From contig NZ_BMIA01000001.1 in assembly GCF_014641595.1 (NCBI RefSeq), positions 620,001-684,000 of the forward strand: a stretch of DNA of 64,000 nucleotides, given 5' to 3'. This document shows, in pieces, positions 35,009 through 41,754 of this stretch. The DNA comes from Dyadobacter endophyticus. Lineage in GTDB: Bacteria > Bacteroidota > Bacteroidia > Cytophagales > Spirosomataceae. How positions within the stretch are numbered: the stretch's first letter is position 1; every line of letters begins with the position of its first letter. The notes under the pieces are model-generated. The model saw only the letters and a list, made by a program, of their open reading frames with translations. It searched no databases and was not told the origin of the DNA. The position numbers and the translations under genes are program-made.

Positions 35009-37036
35009 ATGAATTGGAATATCATCGATCAGCCCACAGCCCATGAATGGGTCCGCGCACTTTGCCTCACATTGATGCACTCGCTCTGGCAGGGTCTTGT
35101 TGCCGCTATCGTGGCCGGCGGCATTCTGCTTTGCACCCGCAAGAGCAAGCCTGCACTCAGGTACAATATGCTTGCATCGGTAATGTTGCTTTTTGTCGTG
35201 GGGACGGTGCTGACATTCAATTTGATGATGCGGGATATAGGTGCTGGGTCGGCAGTTGTTCTTTCCAGAGATTGGGTGATGCACGCTGCTTTCCAAAACA
35301 CAGAGAACGCCGCTATCGCCGCTGCGGAAAGTGATTGGATGATGCAGATAATGGCATTTTTCAGCGAACATGCTCAGCTGATCGTAGCTGTTTGGTTCGT
35401 CATTTTTGCGGTAAAATCCCTATTGGCGGCCAGCGGGTTACTATACCTGCGAAGGGTCGCGCAGCAGGTTTCGACACCGGAAATGAAATGGATTGTCCGC
35501 TTTTACGAGCTCGCGGAACGGATGCGGATCGGACAGGAAGTCGAATTACGCGAATCGGTGCAGGTGGCTGTGCCGATGGTGATCGGTTTTTTGAAACCGG
35601 TCGTACTAGTACCGCTCGGGATGCTGGCCAATCTTCCCGCAGCGCAGGTGGAGGCCATTTTATTGCACGAACTGGCTCATATCCGCCGGCGCGATTACCT
35701 AATTAACCTTGTGCAGATATTCTGTGAAAATGTCTTCTTCTTTAACCCGGCGGTCTGGTGGATCTGCAAACTGATCCGCGAAGAACGTGAGCATTGCTGC
35801 GATGACCTGGCTATCAGTGTCATGCAGAGTAAGACCTCATTCATTCACGCCCTCGTCTCTTTTCAGGAGTTCAACTTGTCGCGGCCGGCATTTGAAGTGG
35901 CTTTTTCCAAAAAGCGTAACCATCTGCTCGACAGAATCAAACGCATTGTCAATAACAATAATAAACCACTTGATGCCATGGAAAAACTATTTGTAACATT
36001 CAGCCTGGCGGCGGCAATCGCACTTTCAGCAGCCACAGCGCCGGAAACGGCTGTTAAACATGTGAAAATTCCCGCTATGAGGGAATACCGCCCTGAAGCC
36101 GCCGTTTCTTTGCCGGAAAAAAGCGGAAACTTGTCCTTACGGGAACAACGCCATCTCGTAATCCCGATGCCGGATACACTTCCGAAAAAGAAACTGCGAT
36201 CGGGCGAAACGGAGATACATTCTGCCAACCTGTACTCGGCACGGCAGGGAATCAGTACGTATAATGTCACACGTAACAACAAGCAATACGAAATTGTCAA
36301 GCGTAACGGGAAGATCATCTCGCTCTTTGTGGACGATCAGGAGATTGCCGAGGGCGATTATGCGAAATACCAGCCTGAAATCGACAAGATCATGGAGGAG
36401 GTGAGAGCCCAGCACGAACTGGCCGAGAAGCATCGTGAAGAAGCAGAGCGAATGCGCAAAATCGCTGACGAGCAACGTGAACAGGCTGACATAATAAGGC
36501 AGGATGCGGAGAAACAGCGGGAGCACGCCGGCCAGATGCGGCTGGAAGCAGAAAAGCAGCGCGAATATGCCAGTCAAATGCGGCTTAACAGCAATTCAAA
36601 TCGTGATGAGGCAGCCAAGATGCGGGTGGAGGCAGAAAAAATACGTGAAGCCGCCGAGGGGATACGCAAACAGGCCGAGGTAATGCGCCTGGATGCGGAA
36701 AAGCAGCGTGAGCATGCCGGCCAGCAGCGGGCACAGGCCGAAGTACAACGTAAACAGGCTGAGGAAATGCGTAAGTTAGCCGAAAAGCAGCGGGAAGTTT
36801 ACATGAAAAAACAGGCCGCGGTCATTGATGATCTGGCCAGCGCAGGATTGGTGAAAGATAAGGATAACCTGTCATTCAAACTTGGGGATGACGAACTGAT
36901 CGTCGACGGTGTGAAACAATCCGCCGAGCTGCACCAAAAGTTGAAAGCCAAATACCTGCATGGCGAAGCAGGCGAGAAATCCGAAATGTATTACAACTAT
37001 AACGGCAGAACGGGTTATTCGACCAAAGCCCGCTAG
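35009..37036 (+). CDS. BlaR1-like M56 peptidase sensor with an 18-heptad C-terminal coiled coil
   Basis: A 675-residue membrane zinc protease. Hydrophobic helices lie near residues 18-40, 52-70, 108-130 and 325-345. The M56 motif HELAH is near residue 220 (LLHELAHIRRRD), with the downstream EREHCCDDLAI that holds the other zinc ligand. After about residue 345 there is no penicillin-binding sensor domain. Instead residues about 472-597 are 18 consecutive heptads with A at position 1 and R at position 5 (DNA 36422-36799; for example AEKQREH). The C-terminus resembles other Bacteroidota M56 proteins. It forms an operon with BlaI; the signal is probably an envelope condition rather than a beta-lactam. 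Confidence 0.9.
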   Translation: MNWNIIDQPTAHEWVRALCLTLMHSLWQGLVAAIVAGGILLCTRKSKPALRYNMLASVMLLFVVGTVLTFNLMMRDIGAGSAVVLSRDWVMHAAFQNTENAAIAAAESDWMMQIMAFFSEHAQLIVAVWFVIFAVKSLLAASGLLYLRRVAQQVSTPEMKWIVRFYELAERMRIGQEVELRESVQVAVPMVIGFLKPVVLVPLGMLANLPAAQVEAILLHELAHIRRRDYLINLVQIFCENVFFFNPAVWWICKLIREEREHCCDDLAISVMQSKTSFIHALVSFQEFNLSRPAFEVAFSKKRNHLLDRIKRIVNNNNKPLDAMEKLFVTFSLAAAIALSAATAPETAVKHVKIPAMREYRPEAAVSLPEKSGNLSLREQRHLVIPMPDTLPKKKLRSGETEIHSANLYSARQGISTYNVTRNNKQYEIVKRNGKIISLFVDDQEIAEGDYAKYQPEIDKIMEEVRAQHELAEKHREEAERMRKIADEQREQADIIRQDAEKQREHAGQMRLEAEKQREYASQMRLNSNSNRDEAAKMRVEAEKIREAAEGIRKQAEVMRLDAEKQREHAGQQRAQAEVQRKQAEEMRKLAEKQREVYMKKQAAVIDDLASAGLVKDKDNLSFKLGDDELIVDGVKQSAELHQKLKAKYLHGEAGEKSEMYYNYNGRTGYSTKAR

Positions 37037-37081
37037 ACTTGCCATCGGGCATCCATCAGTAAAACTACGGTCCGTCTGCGT

Positions 37082-37110
37082 TTTGTAGGAAGTTACCACG
37101 AATAACTTTC
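37082..37110 (+). promoter_or_regulatory. Candidate promoter of the GH5 gene
   Basis: TTTG at 37082-37085, 17 bases, then TAACTTTC at 37103-37110 (one mismatch). It lies so near the ATG at 37118 that the transcript would be almost leaderless; read-through from blaR1 is the alternative. Confidence 0.38.
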
Positions 37111-37117
37111 GAACGGC

Positions 37118-38269
37118 ATGTATCGCAGGACATTCATTAAAAATACATCCATAGCAGTAGCCGGGGCCGCATTAGCTCCCGGTTTTGCTGTTCCACCGGC
37201 AACGGCCCCGGGTCAGGTCGCCCAGAACAAACTACCTAAATGGAAGGGTTTCAATCTTCTTGATTTCTTTTCGCCCGACCCTGCTAAGGGCCGTAAAGCC
37301 ACCACGGAGGAGCAGTTCAAATGGATGGTCAACTGGGGCTTCGATTTCGTGCGTATTCCTATCGCTTACCCCGCTTACCTGAAATTCGACCGAAGCCGGA
37401 ACATCACCCCGGAAGAGGTTTATCAGATTGACGAGCAGGCCGTTGACCGTATCGATCAGCTGGTGGCAGCTGCCCATAAGCATAACATCCACGTAAGCCT
37501 GAACCTGCACCGTGCGCCGGGTTACTGCGTCAATGCGGGTTTCAACGAGCCCTACAATCTCTGGACCGACCAGAAAGCGCTAGACGCATTTTGTTTTCAC
37601 TGGAATATGTGGGCCAAAAGATATAAGAACTCTTCGTCGAGGCGCATCAGCTTCGATTTGCTTAACGAGCCGAGCATGCGCGCCGATATGAACGACCAGC
37701 ATTCGAGACGGTCGTCAGTTCCCGGTGGTGTTTACCGCAAAATGGCCATTGCCGCTTCGGAAGCGATCAGAAGGGAAAACGCCGGGCATTTGATCATAGC
37801 CGATGGCAACGACGTAGGCACCTCCGTGATCCCCGAGCTGGCCGACCTGGACATCGCGCAAAGCTGCCGCGGTTACCATCCGGGTATTATCTCGCATTAT
37901 AAGGCCCCGTGGGCCATGAAAGACCCCGATAATGCCCCTGAACCGAAATGGCCGGGGCAAGTGGGCGACCAGTACCTGAGCCGGGCAATGCTCGAAAAGT
38001 TCTACAAACCCTGGATCGAACTGGTCGGAAAAGGAGTAGGTGTACATTGTGGTGAATGCGGCTGCTGGAACAAGACGCCCCACGACGTTTTCCTGGCCTG
38101 GTTCAACGACGTGCTTGATATTCTTTCGTCCAACGGCATCGGCTTCTCGCTATGGGAATTCGCCGGAGACTTCGGCGTGCTCGATTCCCGCCGCGAGGAT
38201 GTCGTTTATGAAGATTGGCACGGGCACAAGCTGGATAGGAAGTTGCTGACGTTGTTGATGAAGTATTGA
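37118..38269 (+). CDS. Glycoside hydrolase family 5 (cellulase-like)
   Basis: A 383-residue exported enzyme. The leader has a Tat-like motif (YRRTFIKNTSIAVAGAALAPGF). GH5 signatures are in order: NWGFDFVRIPIAYPAY, HVSLNLHRAPGY, the acid/base glutamate in FDLLNEPSM near residue 184, YHPGIISHY, and the nucleophile region VHCGECGCWN near 312, followed by GFSLWEFAGDFGVLD. It would hydrolyse beta-linked glucans or mannans in the periplasm; the substrate is not predictable. It is 81 bases after blaR1. The stop lies 1 base from the convergent VOC stop. Confidence 0.88.
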   Translation: MYRRTFIKNTSIAVAGAALAPGFAVPPATAPGQVAQNKLPKWKGFNLLDFFSPDPAKGRKATTEEQFKWMVNWGFDFVRIPIAYPAYLKFDRSRNITPEEVYQIDEQAVDRIDQLVAAAHKHNIHVSLNLHRAPGYCVNAGFNEPYNLWTDQKALDAFCFHWNMWAKRYKNSSSRRISFDLLNEPSMRADMNDQHSRRSSVPGGVYRKMAIAASEAIRRENAGHLIIADGNDVGTSVIPELADLDIAQSCRGYHPGIISHYKAPWAMKDPDNAPEPKWPGQVGDQYLSRAMLEKFYKPWIELVGKGVGVHCGECGCWNKTPHDVFLAWFNDVLDILSSNGIGFSLWEFAGDFGVLDSRREDVVYEDWHGHKLDRKLLTLLMKY

Positions 38270-38270
38270 C

Positions 38271-38768
38271 CTACTTATTCAACTCTGCCAATAACCCGGG
38301 TAAATTCAAACTCCTGGTATACATCTCGATAGAGCCGTCGGGCAAGTATTCCCATTGATCCTTTGGGCGGTCCCAGTAGAGCTCGACGCCGTTGCCGTCG
38401 GGATCGTTAAGATATAGTGCTTCGGAAACACCGTGATCACTGGCGCCGGTCAGCGGGTAATTGGCCTTTACAAGACGGTTTAATGCAACCGCCAAATCCT
38501 TTCGGGTGGGGTAGAGGATGGCCGTGTGAAACAAGCCGACACCGTGGGGGGATGCGGGAGGTGCGCCTTTGCTATACCAGGTGTTTAGGCCAATATGGTG
38601 GTGGTAGCCCCCGGCGGAGATAAAGACGGCCTGGGTGCCGTAGCGAGTCGTGATTTCAAAGCCTAGCAGACCACAATAGAAATCGATGGCGCGGTCCAGG
38701 TCGGCTACTTTGAGGTGTACGTGACCTATCTTTGTCTGGGCTGGTATGATATAGTTATCTGTTTCCAT
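38271..38768 (-). CDS. VOC family extradiol dioxygenase-like protein (CatE type)
   Basis: A 165-residue two-module VOC protein similar to catechol 2,3-dioxygenases. It begins IGHVHLKVADLDRAIDFYCGLLGFE, with the first histidine ligand; a second is in GLFHTAILYPTR, and the glutamate of the triad in NDPDGNGVELYWDRP. A complete H-H-E set allows Fe(II)-dependent chemistry or a glyoxalase-like reaction. No partner genes for aromatic breakdown are near, so the substrate is unclear. It is a single gene, convergent with GH5, separated by 1 base. Confidence 0.85.
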   Translation of the reverse strand: METDNYIIPAQTKIGHVHLKVADLDRAIDFYCGLLGFEITTRYGTQAVFISAGGYHHHIGLNTWYSKGAPPASPHGVGLFHTAILYPTRKDLAVALNRLVKANYPLTGASDHGVSEALYLNDPDGNGVELYWDRPKDQWEYLPDGSIEMYTRSLNLPGLLAELNK

Positions 38769-38783
38769 GGGAGGTGTAATCGA

Positions 38784-38814
38784 TTTGGTATAACAATCAA
38801 TTTACATGGATTTG
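38784..38814 (+). promoter_or_regulatory. Promoter of the second TIM-barrel gene
   Basis: TTTG at 38784-38787, 19 bases, then TGGATTTG at 38807-38814 (one mismatch from TAnnTTTG). Transcription would start near 38821, about 55 bases before the ATG at 38876. Confidence 0.58.
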
Positions 38815-38875
38815 CGGTAAAAAATTCCGGAAAGCGGCTTTACAGTTAAATCAGTTAACCATTCAGAACACATTA

Positions 38876-39793
38876 ATGAACCGCCGAGAAGCATTATCCT
38901 CGATCGCTGCCGTAAGTGCAGCAGGCATAGTTCCCGCCGAAGCTGCCAAAGCCAAAGTTCAGCCATTTATTTATTCCCTCAACATGAGCACTTTGCGCGG
39001 TCAAAAGCTGGGCTTTCGCAAGGAGCTGGAAGTAGCGGCAAAGGCTGGTTACGGCTCGGTGGAAATCTGGATCAGCACTTTGCAGGATTATCTCAAAGGC
39101 GGTGGTACCTTGCAGGAAGCCAAGCGCATTATCGGCGACCTCGGATTGAAAGTTGAAGATGCGATCGGTTTTGCAACCTGGATCGTCGACGATGAAACGG
39201 CTCGTGCCAAAGCATTGGACCAGTTGAAAGGTGAAATGGAGCAACTGGCAGCCATCGGCTGCCCGCGCGTTGCCGCACCGCCCATGGGCGCCACCACGGG
39301 TGCATCACTGGATCTGGCGCGCGTAGCCGAGCGCTACCGGGCTATTCTTGAATTGGGAGATAAAACCGGCGTGGTACCACATCTGGAACTCTGGGGTTTT
39401 TCCAAAAACCTCAGCCGGGTAGGAGAAATATTGTATGTCGCCGTCGAATCGGGCCATCCGTCGGCACGCTTGCTGATGGATGTCTACCATTTGCATAAAG
39501 GCGGCTCGGGGATGGAGGCCATCCGGGATGTGGGCAAGCCATTGATCGAGATTTTCCATGTGAACGATTATCCTAAAACCCCTCCGCGCGAGTCGATCAC
39601 AGATGCGGACCGCGTGTACGTGGGCGATGGTATTGCCCCATGGAAAAACGTAATACAAAGTCTTAAAAACCCTGATAAGCCTATCATTCTGTCGTTTGAA
39701 GTGTTCAACAAGGACTACTGGGCGCAGGATGCATTGGAGGTAGCAAAAACGAGCCTCACCAAGATGAAGAAGATTGTCGAGGCAGCAGTCTAG
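38876..39793 (+). CDS. Sugar phosphate isomerase/epimerase-type TIM-barrel protein
   Basis: A 305-residue protein of the xylose isomerase-like TIM-barrel family. Metal-ligand positions are recognisable in YGSVEIWIS, VVPHLELWGFSKN, LLMDVYHLHKGG, IEIFHVNDYP and PIILSFEVFNKDYW. The N-terminus NRREALSSIAAVSAAGIVPAEA resembles a Tat leader (RRE), so it is probably exported like the protein at 33468. It is a paralogue-type relative of that protein but without the proline-rich insert. It has its own promoter at 38784-38814 and terminator at 39804-39828, so it is a single-gene unit. Confidence 0.83.
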   Translation: MNRREALSSIAAVSAAGIVPAEAAKAKVQPFIYSLNMSTLRGQKLGFRKELEVAAKAGYGSVEIWISTLQDYLKGGGTLQEAKRIIGDLGLKVEDAIGFATWIVDDETARAKALDQLKGEMEQLAAIGCPRVAAPPMGATTGASLDLARVAERYRAILELGDKTGVVPHLELWGFSKNLSRVGEILYVAVESGHPSARLLMDVYHLHKGGSGMEAIRDVGKPLIEIFHVNDYPKTPPRESITDADRVYVGDGIAPWKNVIQSLKNPDKPIILSFEVFNKDYWAQDALEVAKTSLTKMKKIVEAAV

Positions 39794-39803
39794 CACATCA
39801 TGG

Positions 39804-39828
39804 GCCGGTAGTAATACCGGCTCTTTTT
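39804..39828. terminator. Intrinsic terminator between convergent genes
   Basis: GCCGGTA (39804-39810) and TACCGGC (39815-39821) form a 7-bp stem with a GTAA loop, followed by TCTTTTT. It ends the TIM-barrel transcript; the opposite gene's stop is at 39827. Confidence 0.88.
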
Positions 39829-40351
39829 ATATTTTATCCAAAAACGTCAGTACGCTCAATACTAGCCCGGCAATAGTGGCCATGGCTGAAACGATGATCG
39901 CAAAAATCATCAGAAACCCTTTCGAGCCGGTCTTTTTCATGATAACCAGACCATCCCCCTTTTTGATTTCCGGAAGTTGCCCGATCGTTAACCGGTAAGT
40001 GCCCTGCGCATCAATATTGAATTCTGCAACCGGCACAATGCGGCTACCGGTCATATCTTTTCGTGAACCGAGGTGGTTGGTCACATTGGTTACATCAAAA
40101 TGCCTTCCGTCTGACAGGGAAATCAACTTATACAGGACTTGGGTAGGTATGATGCCCAGGAGCGCCGGGCGGCGATAGGCGATCTCATATTCTCCGGGTT
40201 CGGTAAGCTGGAATTCGGGAAGCGGTTTGTCCAGCGGCAACATGATTTTTTTACCTCCGTAAATTTCAATGATCCTGCCAACACTGCGGATAAGGAACCA
40301 TAGCCCGGCAATAAACAGTAACGGGAAAAGGATTTTCAGCATCATAACCAT
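39827..40351 (-). CDS. Membrane protein of unknown function (two transmembrane segments)
   Basis: A 174-residue protein that I do not recognise. A first hydrophobic segment lies at about residues 4-24 (LKILFPLLFIAGLWFLI) and a second near the C-terminus (FLMIFAIIVSAMATIAGLVLSVLTFL). The roughly 115 residues between have a beta-rich pattern (GEYEIAYRR, GTYRLTIGQLPEIKKGDGLVI) and would face one side of the membrane as a small globular domain. An alternative start at 40345 would remove the first two residues. It is a single gene between terminator 39804-39828 and the phosphotransferase. Confidence 0.6.
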   Translation of the reverse strand: MVMMLKILFPLLFIAGLWFLIRSVGRIIEIYGGKKIMLPLDKPLPEFQLTEPGEYEIAYRRPALLGIIPTQVLYKLISLSDGRHFDVTNVTNHLGSRKDMTGSRIVPVAEFNIDAQGTYRLTIGQLPEIKKGDGLVIMKKTGSKGFLMIFAIIVSAMATIAGLVLSVLTFLDKI

Positions 40352-40378
40352 TGCTTATAATGCACTGAAAGTAAGCAA

Positions 40379-41380
40379 TTATGAAGTCAACTTCTGATCA
40401 AGCTTGTGATAATCAAAGTATTTTTTGAGTAAAAGGTTAATGAACCTTTTCAGGTATATTTCATTCAAAAACACATTTGACCAATTGTCATACCGCCGCG
40501 ACTGAATGCCCAGGTAAAAGAAATACAGGCAAATTCCCAGCATCGGGATAAGCCGTTTTTCTTCCGCACTTACGGGCGAAATCGATTCGTAGCCTTGCAA
40601 AAACCGCGCGGTTTTGCCCTCGCGTTCATCGTCGTCCTTTTCTGTGGAATATATTTGCAGCATATAATAGGCCATATCCATACAAAGCCAACCATTCCCG
40701 CAAAAGTCGAAATCAAAGAAAGTAATGTCGCCCTCGGGTGTGATGTTCATGTTGTCGAACCAGAGGTCCAGGTGGACAGCGCCTTTTCGCAGTTGGCTTT
40801 GATCCGAGTTTTGAAGCTCGGCCATGAGATATTCCTGCACTGTTTTCATGTATTGCATTTCCTCGGTCTCGGCTGGCAGGAATTTGCCCAGCTCCGCAAG
40901 CGAGTCTACCAAAAGCTCTTTTTCCGTATAGGTAACGCGTTGCAATGCGAAGTCTTTTGTCAGCAAATGCATTTCGGCCATTAGCTTCCCGGCACGGTAA
41001 TGCGTCTCTGCGTCGAAATTGAGCACTTTGGTTCCCTCGGCAAAAGTGAATAGTACACCAAAACGTTCGCCTTCGGGCGCAGCGAATGAGTGTATCAATG
41101 TATTTTCCAGGTCAGGAATTGCATATGAAACCGAAATACCATTTCCCCGCAGGTGCTCCAACAGGCGCAGTTCTTCCGAAATTTCGGCCGGAGTGCGCCA
41201 TTGGAAGCTGTAAATTCGAAAAATATAGCGTTTGGTGGGTGTGCTGATCAGGTAGGTATCGCTGATTCCCGTTTTCAATATCCGGCATTCAACCTGTTGG
41301 CCAGGTAAATAATGTTTTTGAACAAAACGACCCAGGTGAAAAGGGGAGAGGTTGGAATTGGTGACAGGAAAGACGTTCAT
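40379..41380 (-). CDS. APH/ChoK-type phosphotransferase family protein
   Basis: A 333-residue cytosolic kinase-like protein; the ATG at 41380 (MNVFPVTNSN) is chosen because it leaves a 5' leader from the candidate -7 box at 41402-41409, and upstream codons to 41473 overlap the divergent gene's promoter. The aminoglycoside-phosphotransferase fold is shown by the catalytic loop HLDLWFDN and the metal-binding FFDFDFCG near residues 220-250. The N-terminal lobe has RYIFRIYSF in place of the usual lysine strand. Relatives phosphorylate choline, homoserine or hydroxylated small molecules, so antibiotic resistance is not implied. Confidence 0.82.
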   Translation of the reverse strand: MNVFPVTNSNLSPFHLGRFVQKHYLPGQQVECRILKTGISDTYLISTPTKRYIFRIYSFQWRTPAEISEELRLLEHLRGNGISVSYAIPDLENTLIHSFAAPEGERFGVLFTFAEGTKVLNFDAETHYRAGKLMAEMHLLTKDFALQRVTYTEKELLVDSLAELGKFLPAETEEMQYMKTVQEYLMAELQNSDQSQLRKGAVHLDLWFDNMNITPEGDITFFDFDFCGNGWLCMDMAYYMLQIYSTEKDDDEREGKTARFLQGYESISPVSAEEKRLIPMLGICLYFFYLGIQSRRYDNWSNVFLNEIYLKRFINLLLKKYFDYHKLDQKLTS

Positions 41381-41391
41381 GGCGCACAGCG

Positions 41392-41421
41392 ATTGGGGCC
41401 GCAAAATTATGGATATATTTG
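41392..41421 (+). promoter_or_regulatory. Promoter of the GNAT gene
   Basis: ATTG at 41392-41395, 18 bases, then TATATTTG at 41414-41421 (perfect TAnnTTTG). It predicts a start near 41428 and a 26-base leader before ATG 41454. A minus-strand -7 box (TAATTTTG, 41402-41409) lies inside its spacer. Confidence 0.58.
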
Positions 41422-41453
41422 CCCCCGACGTAACGCACTTTAAACAAAAATTT

Positions 41454-41744
41454 ATGGCTGAGATCAAATTCAACTTGGATAACCGTCGTCGTGGGGCTTT
41501 TTATGTCGAAGAAGACGGAAAACAGGTAGGCGAAATGGTGATTGGGTTGAGTGAAACCGTATTGACAGTGTATCATACCGAAGTCGATCCGGCCATGGAA
41601 GGTCGCGGTCTGGCGCGGAAAATGCTCGACGCGATGGTCGCCTATGCGCGCGAACACGGCTTGCAGGTGCTACCGCTATGCGAATATGTGCACGGACAAT
41701 TCCGCCGCCACCCGGAAGAATTTTCAGATATCTGGCAAAAGTAG
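41454..41744 (+). CDS. Small GNAT-fold acetyltransferase (YidJ/GtlC type)
   Basis: A 96-residue N-acetyltransferase-like protein; the ATG at 41454 (MAEIKFNLDN) follows the promoter at 41392-41421, and the longer frame from 41352 is rejected for that reason. It has a minimal GNAT fold: FYVEEDGKQVGEMVIGLSE, TVYHTEVDPAMEGRGLARKMLDAMVAYAREHGL with the acetyl-CoA loop GRGLARK, and YVHGQFRRHPEE at the end. Such short proteins are common in bacteria and the acceptor is not known. The stop lies 10 bases from the histidine kinase stop on the other strand. Confidence 0.88.
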   Translation: MAEIKFNLDNRRRGAFYVEEDGKQVGEMVIGLSETVLTVYHTEVDPAMEGRGLARKMLDAMVAYAREHGLQVLPLCEYVHGQFRRHPEEFSDIWQK

Positions 41745-41754
41745 CCCTGCCGCA

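Noticed and set aside
40379..41380. Antibiotic-resistance phosphotransferase
   Set aside because: The APH fold is present but sequence context gives no drug link, and many such proteins phosphorylate metabolites.
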